Part shown: positions 34,766 through 45,259 of the stretch, piece after piece
How positions within the stretch are numbered: position 1 is the first letter of the stretch
Layout of the letters: each line of letters opens with the position of its first letter
NCBI GenBank assembly: GCA_016721725.1
Contig: JADKHN010000001.1
Span: 558,001-622,000, forward strand
Reading direction: 5' to 3'
Length of the DNA stretch: 64,000 bases
Origin: Chitinophagaceae bacterium
GTDB lineage: Bacteria > Bacteroidota > Bacteroidia > Chitinophagales > Chitinophagaceae
Position numbers and translations under genes: made by a program
The notes under the pieces: generated by a model
Told to the model about the DNA's origin: nothing
Database searches by the model: none
The model's input: the letters and a program-made list of their open reading frames with translations, nothing else

Positions 34766-35926
34766 TTATCGGGCAGTAATCTTTTCTACAATCGCCTTGA
34801 ATTCTTTTCCCCAGCTGTCCCAGTTGAGGTTTTCTTCGTAATATTTCCTGCTGCCGTCGGAAAGTTGACGGATCTGTTCGGGATGATCCAGCAGGTCCCT
34901 GATCCTTGCGGCATAATCGGCGGCTGTTGCGGTTAAAGGTAAGGCAAAACCATTAATGCCTTCCTGTACATAGCTGGATACTCCGCCGGTTTGTGTAGTG
35001 ACCGAAGGTATGCCATATGCTGAAGCCTCGCTGAAAACCACTCCGGCACATTCCGCCCGGGTGGGCAAAAGTAAAAAATCGCTGTTCCGGTAGATCTCAT
35101 CCAGTTTACGGGCGTCTCCCGGTTCATGTTTATCCAGGAAAGGTATGATCGTTAGTCCTTGCCTTCTCTCCATTCCCTCCCCATATCCAGGTGGAACAGA
35201 ACCGATAATGGTCAGCGTTGCCGCTATGCCTTGTTTTTGCAGGTGATCAAAGGTATCCATCGCGATCTGTCCTCCTTTTCGTTCCCATTCCACTCCGATG
35301 AACAACAAACGACAGGTGCCGGAATTGGGCTTTTTCCAATTCAGGTTTTCGGGTATCGCTTCAAGGTTGGCGCCCAACGGGACTACTGAAATTTTCTCTA
35401 CGGGTATGCCGTAATCCCTGATGGCCGATTGCCTTGTCCATTCAGAGGCGACCATACAATGAGCCGCGTTTTCAAACGCCCGCTTATCCATTTCAATACC
35501 CTCCCTGATGTTATAACCGGCCATCCCGCTGAATGAAGGATAGTAGCCCTGCAATTGCTGAAAGGTCGCGTCGGTCAGGTAGATGATGGGTATTGTTGTT
35601 TTGCAAAAAGCGATCAGTTGGGGGGCCGATGGAACAAACAGGACGTCCACTTTTCTGCCGTTCAGGTCTTTTTCCAGCCGGCCGCTGAAGTATTTCGCAT
35701 AGCGGGTCAGGAATTCCACGGCCGCTTTTTTACCCAGGGCCTTCTGGAACTGCTTGTGCAAAAGAAGGTATTCCCTCACCCGCCAGGGCCATTGATAAAA
35801 GAACAGTTCTGTTTCAAAATGTTTTTGTATGGCCTGGTGGGCATGGAAATAAGTCCCTGACCAGGCCTGTTTATCCGATGGGGCCCATCTTCCCGCAAAA
35901 CCTATTTTTAGTCCGGGCATGGTCAT
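34766..35926 (-). CDS. Glycosyltransferase family 4 protein
   Basis: Protein of 386 residues with a GT-B fold. KIGFAGRWAPSDKQAWSGT opens the N-terminal domain; the C-terminal donor half has LLFIGVEWERKGG and the ECAGVVFSEASAYGIPSVT segment with its conserved glutamate. ATG 35926 overlaps the preceding gene stop (ATGA), which favours it over a longer upstream frame. Likely transfers a sugar to a growing lipid-linked glycan. Confidence 0.92.
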   Translation of the reverse strand: MTMPGLKIGFAGRWAPSDKQAWSGTYFHAHQAIQKHFETELFFYQWPWRVREYLLLHKQFQKALGKKAAVEFLTRYAKYFSGRLEKDLNGRKVDVLFVPSAPQLIAFCKTTIPIIYLTDATFQQLQGYYPSFSGMAGYNIREGIEMDKRAFENAAHCMVASEWTRQSAIRDYGIPVEKISVVPLGANLEAIPENLNWKKPNSGTCRLLFIGVEWERKGGQIAMDTFDHLQKQGIAATLTIIGSVPPGYGEGMERRQGLTIIPFLDKHEPGDARKLDEIYRNSDFLLLPTRAECAGVVFSEASAYGIPSVTTQTGGVSSYVQEGINGFALPLTATAADYAARIRDLLDHPEQIRQLSDGSRKYYEENLNWDSWGKEFKAIVEKITAR

Positions 35927-36765
35927 AGATATTTCCTGGCGACCAGGTTGTAGGTGGTGTCTTTTTCCATGATATCCTCTACGGTGAGTTTCTTCAGGTA
36001 TTTTTCCCAGGAATTGGTCTCCCAAAGATGGTACAGGTAAGCTTTCGGATAATGATCCACTTTCTCAAACAAAGATTCCAGTCCCTCCTTATCATACAGG
36101 GGAAAATAAAAAGACTGGGGATCGAGTATCCTGATGAGCCCGGGATATTTAATGGACAGAGTATGAGGTATGATGACGGAATGTTCATTCCAGTATTTGT
36201 CGCGCCCGGCAGACCGGAAACTGGCATAACTGTTCAGCCACAGGTTCACAAATTCACTGTCGGGGGCCGACATCAGCACTGCATTGCACAAACCGGCGAT
36301 ACGGTGTTTGTTGCCTCCGGTTACCAGGTTAATTAGTTTATACCGGAGCCGTTGGTGCCAGTTCTTGGGAACATAATCGGTCATATGCTCCTGGCCCATG
36401 ACAAAATCGTTTTGAAGCAGATCTTGAAAAGGTCTTATACAGATCGTATCCAGGTCCAGGTATACCCCCCCGTATTGCCGGAGCGCCTGCAGCCTGACCA
36501 CATCGGCCTTATGGGCAACATGGACCAGGGGTCTTCCAAAGACCTGTTCGGGCGAATGGATCTTATTGAGTGTAAGAGAAGGCCTGATCTTTTCCCACCA
36601 TTCGCCTGAAGGCTCATAGGTAAAATGAAACAGTACCTTATCCGGCTTATTCAATTCGATCGCCGACCGGATGGACAGGTAATGCACCAATGAAAAAGGT
36701 ATCCCTCCGAAATCGGGCTTAAGACCAAAAATAAAATGAAAGGTGTTCGGAATCATGGTATTCAT
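35923..36765 (-). CDS. DXD-motif sugar transferase, GT32-like (Gly_transf_sug)
   Basis: Protein of 280 residues. IPNTFHFIFG near the start, HKADVVRLQALRQYGG and YLDLDTICIRPF (the DxD motif) match the DXD-containing sugar transferase group related to Och1/GT32 and capsule enzymes. It probably adds mannose, galactose or a related sugar. First gene of the operon with a GT4 and a GT25, and divergent from the GT2 gene at 36861. Confidence 0.92.
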   Translation of the reverse strand: MNTMIPNTFHFIFGLKPDFGGIPFSLVHYLSIRSAIELNKPDKVLFHFTYEPSGEWWEKIRPSLTLNKIHSPEQVFGRPLVHVAHKADVVRLQALRQYGGVYLDLDTICIRPFQDLLQNDFVMGQEHMTDYVPKNWHQRLRYKLINLVTGGNKHRIAGLCNAVLMSAPDSEFVNLWLNSYASFRSAGRDKYWNEHSVIIPHTLSIKYPGLIRILDPQSFYFPLYDKEGLESLFEKVDHYPKAYLYHLWETNSWEKYLKKLTVEDIMEKDTTYNLVARKYL

Positions 36766-36860
36766 TCACAAAGTATATAAAAAAACCATCTGTTTAAATG
36801 ATTATAATTGCCCGGATACCTGTTCCAGGTCAGGTTTAATAAAAAAACGGGATTTTGAAA

Positions 36861-37814
36861 ATGATTAATAACTTGCCTTCCATGAAGGGTCCGTTTATCT
36901 CCATATGCATTCCCGCCTATCAAAAGACGGATTACCTGCGCAGGCTGCTTGACTCCATCGCCGTACAAACGTTCACCGATCATGAGATCATCATCAGCGA
37001 TGATAGTGCGGATGAGTCAGTGAAAAAATTGATTGAAGAATTCCGGGCCCTGAAAATCAACTACACCAGGAATATTCCGGCGGCCGGCATGCCTTCCAAC
37101 TGGAATCTCGCCCTGCTCAAAGCCAAAGGCGAATGGATCAAGCTCATGCATGATGATGACTGGTTTTCTGCCGATACCGCGCTGCAACAATTCGCAAGTG
37201 AGGCAAAAAACACCCCGCATAGTTTCATTTTCTCGGCCTGCAATAATATTTATGCCACGGGCAAGGAAGTGCATGAGCATCTGAGCCCCTGGAAAAAAAA
37301 ACTTCTGGATGAGGACCCGGTCAACCTGAGTTACCGAAATGTGATCGGACATCCCAGTACCGTGATGCACCGGAGGGATGAGCAACTATTATACGACACC
37401 CGTTTCCAATGGGTGGTGGATATCGATTTTTATATCCGTTACCTGAAAAAGTATCCGGGTTATCATTATATTCCGCAGATGCTGGTAAATATAGGCACGG
37501 ATGATAAACAGTTGTCGCAGCAATTGTATAAGAACCCCAGGGTAGAAGTGCCTGAATACCTGGCGATGCTGGCCAAGTACCCCTCAAACCTCATGTGGGA
37601 ACATGAAGCTGTTTTTCATTGTGTATGGGACCTGGTGAGAAGGTTCCGCATCGGCCATATCGGCATGATTGAAGAACTGGGTTACCAGGGCCCCTTACCG
37701 GATCATATCCAATCCATCATTGATTTTCAGCGTCCCATCCCCAGGCTGGTCATCAAACAAAGCCGCTGGTCGAAAAGGCTGATGCAAAAATGTTACCGGA
37801 AGTTAAAACCTTAA
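36861..37814 (+). CDS. Glycosyltransferase family 2 protein
   Basis: Protein of 317 residues with a GT-A fold. ISICIPAYQKTDYLRRLLDS and IIISDDSADES form the nucleotide site, and MHDDDWFS is the DxD region. ATG 36861 is used over a TTG two codons earlier. Its 3' end overlaps the end of the convergent methyltransferase gene by four bases, so transcripts collide there. Likely role in LPS or capsule assembly. Confidence 0.9.
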   Translation: MINNLPSMKGPFISICIPAYQKTDYLRRLLDSIAVQTFTDHEIIISDDSADESVKKLIEEFRALKINYTRNIPAAGMPSNWNLALLKAKGEWIKLMHDDDWFSADTALQQFASEAKNTPHSFIFSACNNIYATGKEVHEHLSPWKKKLLDEDPVNLSYRNVIGHPSTVMHRRDEQLLYDTRFQWVVDIDFYIRYLKKYPGYHYIPQMLVNIGTDDKQLSQQLYKNPRVEVPEYLAMLAKYPSNLMWEHEAVFHCVWDLVRRFRIGHIGMIEELGYQGPLPDHIQSIIDFQRPIPRLVIKQSRWSKRLMQKCYRKLKP

Positions 37815-38809
37815 GATTTATAAAGATAGAAGGCTGCCTGGTCGGATCGTTGATCAAGGTCGTTCTGGCGATTGATCTTTTTGAAATGCTCTATATCCGA
37901 TTCCCTGTATCCCGACGCTGATTTATCGACCATATATGACCGGGGATCGGGCAGGGCGATGTCTTTCGCATATTGATCGCTGCCGATCAGGCTCATATAA
38001 TTCCCGTCAAAGACGGTCTTTCGCAATTCAAACCCTGCCTGTCCGGCCAGCAGTCGCATGCTGTCCTGTGTATGGATATAGATATGCCTCGGAGCATCCA
38101 GGTCCATCCAGTTCACACCGTATGTATCCCAGCCGTATCCGCCCATCACCGGCGTCCGGATCAGCAGGTATTTACCGCGTTTCAGTAGTTTGAATAATTG
38201 TTGCAATACGTTCAATGGCTCATCCATGTGTTCGAAGGCATGGTGCAGCATGATGAAATCATATTGCCCTTCCGTTTCGAAAATGCTTTTCCGGTAAATA
38301 TTGATGGCGCCGTATTGATGGTCTTTTTCAATGAATGGGTCAATGCCGGTCAGGTTGGTGAAGCCGATCCTGAACAGGTTCAGCAGCAGGCTGCCGTTCC
38401 CGGTTCCCACATCCAGGATGGCATCGTTGTATTGAACACCCGCGTTCCTGATCCAGTGATAGTAATCCGGAACGGTATAGCCGATGGATAATAACCTGCC
38501 CAGTAATTTATGACGTCCATAGATCAGGTAGTCCGATTTCAACTTGCGCAGGGTATCGGGTTTTTCCCTAATGTCCAATTCCCGGTTAAAGGAATAATAG
38601 CCGTCGTTGGGATAATATTTACCCAGGTCGGCGGGAATATCCATCAACTGCATGCACCCGCAGTTGCCGCATTGCTGGTAGGTGAAAAACTCCCGGAGGC
38701 CCAACTGCATTTCCCTGACCCGGTGCAGGGTATTGTTTTGGGTATTATTGCAGATCTTACAGGCGGTCGGGTTCATACGGGCAAAAGGTTCAGCCACAAA
38801 CTTAAACAT
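37811..38809 (-). CDS. Class I SAM-dependent methyltransferase with zinc-ribbon N-terminus
   Basis: Protein of 332 residues. The N-terminus has two CxxC pairs (CKIC near residue 18 and CGNCGC near 46) consistent with a zinc ribbon. The methyltransferase domain has ILDVGTGNGSLL (SAM motif I) and YDFIMLHHAFEHMDEP (motif II/III). Similar proteins methylate sugars or sugar nucleotides in glycan clusters, which fits the neighbours. The 3' end overlaps the GT2 gene by four bases. Confidence 0.88.
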   Translation of the reverse strand: MFKFVAEPFARMNPTACKICNNTQNNTLHRVREMQLGLREFFTYQQCGNCGCMQLMDIPADLGKYYPNDGYYSFNRELDIREKPDTLRKLKSDYLIYGRHKLLGRLLSIGYTVPDYYHWIRNAGVQYNDAILDVGTGNGSLLLNLFRIGFTNLTGIDPFIEKDHQYGAINIYRKSIFETEGQYDFIMLHHAFEHMDEPLNVLQQLFKLLKRGKYLLIRTPVMGGYGWDTYGVNWMDLDAPRHIYIHTQDSMRLLAGQAGFELRKTVFDGNYMSLIGSDQYAKDIALPDPRSYMVDKSASGYRESDIEHFKKINRQNDLDQRSDQAAFYLYKS

Positions 38810-38841
38810 AAATCATCAGCCCCGTACCAGGTGGTTTTGAA

Positions 38842-38875
38842 TAAAAAAATCCCTTTCGCGGTACGAAAGGGATCG
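38842..38875 (-). terminator. Rho-independent terminator of typA
   Basis: Read on the minus strand, ATCCCTTTCG pairs perfectly with CGAAAGGGAT over a five-base loop (38849-38873) and is followed by a run of seven Ts. It lies just past the typA stop. Confidence 0.9.
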
Positions 38876-38891
38876 AATCAGGTCGTATGGA

Positions 38892-40703
<1,812 letters not shown>

Positions 40704-40796
40704 TTGATGTTCTTTTCGCTTTTGGCGTTCAGCTTGTTTAAAAGAAAAAAATCTTTTAGCTTGTTTGCCTTGAACCGCTAGCTGTTTTTAAGGGCG

Positions 40797-40826
40797 CAAA
40801 GGTACGTTAAATAGCCCGGAATTCAA
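40797..40826 (-). promoter_or_regulatory. typA promoter, exact Bacteroidetes consensus
   Basis: Read on the minus strand, TTG (40826-40824), a 19-base spacer and TACCTTTG (40804-40797) fit the TTG-N19-TAnnTTTG consensus of the primary sigma factor of Bacteroidetes exactly. The start codon lies at 40703, giving a leader of roughly 90 bases. Confidence 0.82.
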
Positions 40827-40891
40827 GGTTAGATTTAAATTAAGTCCGGTGTCGCGTTATAACACAAGGCTTTAAAGATCAATGTCTTGAG

Positions 40892-40930
40892 CAATATAAA
40901 ACAGCATCCCCGCCAAAAGGCAGGGACGCT
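40892..40930 (-). terminator. Rho-independent terminator of the DUF2330 operon
   Basis: Read on the minus strand, GCGTCCCTGCC pairs with GGCGGGGATGC (with two G-T pairs) over a TTTT loop (40904-40929), followed by TGTTTTATAT. Confidence 0.8.
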
Positions 40931-40960
40931 TACACCAAACCCTGTATAACCAACTCTCTT

Positions 40961-42442
40961 TTAAACCACCCCTTTCCAGCGCAGGAAACCTGCGGTTCCC
41001 AATAACAGTGCACTGATCAGGAGGATACCCCGGGGCCCGTTACCGTTTCCGGCCATGTCCGCTTTTACTTCCGGGAGCAAGGTGGCATATTGTACATTCG
41101 ACATCTTTTCATCTTCATTATCGACCGAGGCCTGTTCCTCCCAATTATCCAGGTTCCTTCCGGTGAGCGCGGTCAGTTGCACCAATTCGTTCTTTCTCCT
41201 TTTTCTCAGATCCTGCAGGTATTTCCTGCCCGCGTCACAGTTGAGATCACCGGTGGCCGGATGGGTGATGACATACCTGGCCTGGTAGTTCTCCGTGTTG
41301 GGGGTTACCTGGAACATCAGGTCCTGCGGAAAACTGCTCCGGTTGTACCGGAAATGCAACCGGGTGAAATGAACATTCTTCCGGCCGTTATCAGGTTCGT
41401 CATTGTCGATATCGCTGTAATCATTCCAGTCCTTGTTCTTCAGCCACCAAACCCCGCTCTGAACCAGGTCCTGTTCAGATGGCGCTTCAGCGACACAGGG
41501 ATCGCATTTCAGGTAATTCTGAGGACTTACATCCCAGGCGTATTCCAGGAATCCCACGCTTTTATCCTCATTATTCCATTGCTTATCGAACAGGTTGCTG
41601 TAAAAAGCGCTGAAATTATTCTGCACGAACAGCGGAATGTGCTGACCGGTGGGAATATTGACATTGCGGTAGTTGGTACATTCGATCCTGCCCTTACGGG
41701 TGAAGGCGTAAACGATCAGGTCCTGGTCGCCGTCGGCATTGGCCATGCCCAACCGGATAGGCAACATGAATTTGGGAGAATTGAAATTGATCTGGATCGG
41801 ACGCAGGAAATTGTTATTGAGTTTCTGTTTTTCCTTTTCATTGACCTTGACCACAAAGAACTTGAGGTTGCTTTTGATATAGGGGTCCAGCACTTCTTCG
41901 GCTCCGGCCGGTATCTTATACCCGTTCGTGGTCAGCCATTCCTTGAGCCCGCCGCTCTCCTTTGCGCTCAGGATCAGGATATCGTATTCACCCACCAGGT
42001 ATTTGGCTTCCACTTTCACGCCGAGGTCTTTCGCACGGATATTACCCGAAGCCTTATCCTCCGATTTACTCATGGCTGAGGTGGGCGCCATTTGTTTCAA
42101 TTCGTCATAAGCATATTTTTCACAGGGGTTCTGGTCCCAGTATTCCACCAGCCTCGGCGCTGAATAATCGTTCAGTCGCTGGAAGATCGAAGGTTCAACG
42201 ACATGGATGTCGCTCTTCTGTAACACCACGGGTACCGGTACCACCATGGCGAAATCCTTAGTGTCCCCTTTAAAATCATTGTACATGGTGATGACCGTTC
42301 GGTTGCCATCCCTCACCAGGATCACCTGGCTGGTCTTGTTCTTCAGGGTCCCGTCGGCCTTGCTCACATAAAATCCGCAGAATGAATAGAGGAGCGGCGA
42401 TATGCCGATCATGGCTCCAATGATCATTAATTTTCTTTTCAT
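40961..42442 (-). CDS. DUF2330 domain-containing protein
   Basis: Protein of 493 residues. An N-terminal hydrophobic segment (KLMIIGAMIGISPLLYSF) is followed by a cysteine start of the mature part (CGFYVSKADGTL). The body matches DUF2330: TMYNDFKGDTKDFAMVVPVPVVL near residue 60, then long beta-rich segments, and a C-terminal membrane helix (GILLISALLLGTAGFLRW). It is probably anchored and faces the periplasm; function unknown. ATG 42442 is favoured over a GTG at 42469 that overlaps the upstream stop. The gene pairs with an RnfD-like membrane protein directly upstream. Confidence 0.83.
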   Translation of the reverse strand: MKRKLMIIGAMIGISPLLYSFCGFYVSKADGTLKNKTSQVILVRDGNRTVITMYNDFKGDTKDFAMVVPVPVVLQKSDIHVVEPSIFQRLNDYSAPRLVEYWDQNPCEKYAYDELKQMAPTSAMSKSEDKASGNIRAKDLGVKVEAKYLVGEYDILILSAKESGGLKEWLTTNGYKIPAGAEEVLDPYIKSNLKFFVVKVNEKEKQKLNNNFLRPIQINFNSPKFMLPIRLGMANADGDQDLIVYAFTRKGRIECTNYRNVNIPTGQHIPLFVQNNFSAFYSNLFDKQWNNEDKSVGFLEYAWDVSPQNYLKCDPCVAEAPSEQDLVQSGVWWLKNKDWNDYSDIDNDEPDNGRKNVHFTRLHFRYNRSSFPQDLMFQVTPNTENYQARYVITHPATGDLNCDAGRKYLQDLRKRRKNELVQLTALTGRNLDNWEEQASVDNEDEKMSNVQYATLLPEVKADMAGNGNGPRGILLISALLLGTAGFLRWKGVV

Positions 42443-42465
42443 ATTTTTCGTTTTAAAGTTGACGT

Positions 42466-43365
42466 TCACATCACGGCATGCGTATAAACGGCCTGTAAGA
42501 ATTGTTTTTCCTTTGGAGTGGTTTTTTCCCGGTTATCCCATTCGAATTTCTTTGCCGGAAAGATCCTGTCCAGTACAGGAACAAGCGGTTGTGCAAAGAC
42601 TAATACCCAGATCGGCGCGCCGTTCATGAATTTGAATGTGGCCAGGTAAAAGGCGGCGATCGCGATGGCCACTGCCCAGCCGATCCTCGCCCAGGGATGA
42701 TCGGGCGTGGTCTTTGGATCGGTGATCATGAAAAAGGAAAACAACAACAGACTGCCGGTAGAAACAGATTGAATAAAGAAATCCATCGGCCAGCCGAGGT
42801 AGACGACCTGGCGGTAAAAAAGCAAACCGGCAAAAGTGAGGAGGAAAGCGAGGCTCACATCCAGTTTTTGCACTCGTGTGGTGACGATAAAACCCAGGCA
42901 TAATACGCCGAACAGTATGACCATATTGCTTCCCCACTGGGCCGGACTGATCCAGGCCTGGCCTGTGAGATAAACGGCCGTAACGATACCCAGGGCCGAA
43001 GGATTGAACAGGTGTTTACCCCTGATGCGGATCAGGTATTTGGAAGCGATGGAAACAACGGCAGCCAATATCGCCACCGGCCATTGGTTTGTTTTGAGCA
43101 GGAGACTGAGACCCAGTGAACTGATCAGAAAAGATGGAACCGTTCTCATGAATTGCCGATTCCAGTCTGTAGAAAAAAGGATCGCCGGTTTAGGTTTGAA
43201 GAAAATACTGAAGAAAAGCTGGGTGACCCCGGAAGCGGTCAAGTAGGTGAGGTATAACCACCACTCAGCGCTCCAGTGCAGGTAATAGATACCGTAAGTA
43301 AGAAACACAACCTGAAAGATGATCTGGAAATACCGGGCGTCGCGAAATACAGGCAATGTGGGCAT
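42466..43365 (-). CDS. RnfD/NqrB-like membrane protein
   Basis: Protein of 299 residues with about nine membrane helices. KHLFNPSALGIVTAVYL and the SFFMITDPKTTPDHPWAR region match NQR2/RnfD proteins (the electron-transport subunit that carries covalent FMN). The usual flavinylation motif (SGAT-like) is not seen, and the protein is shorter than full RnfD (about 350). No other Rnf or Nqr subunits are nearby. It is first in a two-gene operon with the DUF2330 protein. Its cofactor and partner are unknown. Confidence 0.78.
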   Translation of the reverse strand: MPTLPVFRDARYFQIIFQVVFLTYGIYYLHWSAEWWLYLTYLTASGVTQLFFSIFFKPKPAILFSTDWNRQFMRTVPSFLISSLGLSLLLKTNQWPVAILAAVVSIASKYLIRIRGKHLFNPSALGIVTAVYLTGQAWISPAQWGSNMVILFGVLCLGFIVTTRVQKLDVSLAFLLTFAGLLFYRQVVYLGWPMDFFIQSVSTGSLLLFSFFMITDPKTTPDHPWARIGWAVAIAIAAFYLATFKFMNGAPIWVLVFAQPLVPVLDRIFPAKKFEWDNREKTTPKEKQFLQAVYTHAVM

Positions 43366-43573
43366 AAGGTTGATTTGTAACTAGGATGAAACGCCAAAAC
43401 GAATTGCATAAACCAGTTGTTAAATTATTGTCAATGCAGGTCAAGATTTTTTTTATGGAAAAAAACGAAGACGGAATCACCCCTTAAAAAAGAAGACCAT
43501 TTTAACGTCCCTTGAAAGTCTCGTTGCAGGAGTGGTAAATTATTATTAGCTTGGTTCGTTAAAAAATAGTTTC

Positions 43574-45220
43574 ATGCAGGCATCCTCTCCCTTATCCCGC
43601 TTTTTAAACTGGGAAAAAAAAATCCCGGATGATGTCTTCCTGCGCCTTGCCGTAAAAAAGGGCTGGAAGACCACTACCTGGGCAGAGGCGGGGAATGAAG
43701 CCCGTCGCCTGGCGGCCGGTTTACACTCGCTTGGGGTCAGACCCGGGGAACATGTAGCCATCTTATCCAAGAATTGTCCTCAATGGGTGATCGCGGATCT
43801 CGCCATCATGATGGCGGGTTGTGTTTCGATCCCGATCTACCCGACATTATCCGCGGCTTCCATAGAACCAATTCTCTCGCACAGTGACTCCAGGGCCATC
43901 TTCATTGGAAAGCTGGACGACTATTCCCTGCAGGCGGGAGGTATTCCGGAAAGTATCCTGCGCATCGGCGTGGAAGCCTATGGGATCGGCGAAACGTTTA
44001 GTATGGAAAAGTTGGTCTGCAACAACGAACCCCTCGGATCGGTGAAGGATTGGGGACCTGATGACATACTGACGATCATCTACACCTCCGGTACAACCGG
44101 CAAAAGCAAAGGAGTGATGCATAGTGTGAAAGCATTCGAAGCGGTGATCCCGCTGGTTCGGGAATCCCTCAAAATGCCGGACCGGCCAAGGTTGTTCTCC
44201 TACCTGCCAATGAGCCATATCGCCGAAAGGATGGCCATCGAACTCCTGAGCCTTTACGCAGGAGGGATGATCTCCTTTGCCGAGAATATCGATCGTTTTC
44301 CGGATAACCTGAGGGATACAGAACCTCATCTGTTCTTTGCCGTTCCCCGCATCTGGGGCAAATTGCAGGAAGGCATTCTGAAAAAACTGCCGCAAAAAAA
44401 ACTGGATCTCTTATTATCCCTCCCGTTGGTGAGCACCTTGTTGAAAAAGGCGATCCGGAAAAAACTCGGACTCGCTAAAGCATCCCACATCTACAGTTCA
44501 GCGGCGCCTCTGGCACCTGAACTCCAGCAATGGTGGCATCGGCTGGGTATCCCGTTACGGCAGGCTTACGGGATGACCGAAGACTGTGTATACTCTCATT
44601 TCGATTTGCCCGATGATTTCCGTGTCGGGAAAGTAGGCCGGCCCTTACCGGGTTTACAAACCAGGTTTTCGGATGCCGGTGAACTGATGGAAAAAAGTTC
44701 CGGTAACATGATCGGTTATTATAAAGAACCCGGCCTCACCGCTGAAGCCTTTACAGAAGACGGCTTTTTAAGGACCGGGGATATCGGAGAATACGACAAA
44801 GACGGTTTTTTAACGATCACCGGCCGGGTCAAGGACCAATTCAAAACGGATAAAGGAAAATACATCGCCCCTTCGCCCATTGAGATGCAACTGCTCGCCC
44901 ATGAAAAAATAGAACAGGCCTGCGTGGTAGGAACGGGTGTGCCACAACCCATCGCCATGGTCACTTTAACGGAAGCGGGTAAAAAAACAGGGGCAGGGGA
45001 CCTCGTGAATGAACTGATCCCGTTCGTGAGATCATTGAACAGCAAACTGGAGGTATTTGAAAAACTGGAAAAGCTGGTCATCCTGGAAGAAAGCTGGACC
45101 ATCGAGAATGGCCTGCTGACGCCAACCCTGAAAGTAAAAAGGAATGAATTGGAAAAAATGCATTTGCCCAAATACCCTGTGTGGTACCAGGAAAAAGAGA
45201 TGATCGTTTGGGGAAAATAA
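43574..45220 (+). CDS. AMP-binding long-chain acyl-CoA synthetase
   Basis: Protein of 548 residues. ANL-superfamily motifs are present: IYTSGTTGKSKGVMHS (the P-loop), SYLPMSHIAERM, IYSSAAPLAP, QAYGMTEDC, and RTGDIGEYD with ITGRVKDQFKTDKGKY near the C-terminus. It activates long-chain fatty acids to acyl-CoA through an acyl-AMP intermediate. The length is a little under the usual 590-610 residues of FadD15-like enzymes. Transcribed alone; the facing gene is the multi-PAS kinase. Confidence 0.93.
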   Translation: MQASSPLSRFLNWEKKIPDDVFLRLAVKKGWKTTTWAEAGNEARRLAAGLHSLGVRPGEHVAILSKNCPQWVIADLAIMMAGCVSIPIYPTLSAASIEPILSHSDSRAIFIGKLDDYSLQAGGIPESILRIGVEAYGIGETFSMEKLVCNNEPLGSVKDWGPDDILTIIYTSGTTGKSKGVMHSVKAFEAVIPLVRESLKMPDRPRLFSYLPMSHIAERMAIELLSLYAGGMISFAENIDRFPDNLRDTEPHLFFAVPRIWGKLQEGILKKLPQKKLDLLLSLPLVSTLLKKAIRKKLGLAKASHIYSSAAPLAPELQQWWHRLGIPLRQAYGMTEDCVYSHFDLPDDFRVGKVGRPLPGLQTRFSDAGELMEKSSGNMIGYYKEPGLTAEAFTEDGFLRTGDIGEYDKDGFLTITGRVKDQFKTDKGKYIAPSPIEMQLLAHEKIEQACVVGTGVPQPIAMVTLTEAGKKTGAGDLVNELIPFVRSLNSKLEVFEKLEKLVILEESWTIENGLLTPTLKVKRNELEKMHLPKYPVWYQEKEMIVWGK

Positions 45221-45259
45221 GGGCAGTTCAGTCTGCCTGTTTCACCGATCTCTTTCTGA

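Noticed and set aside
41090..42079. 329-codon open frame antisense to the DUF2330 gene
   Set aside because: The opposite frame has the family motifs and a partner gene; this one has none.
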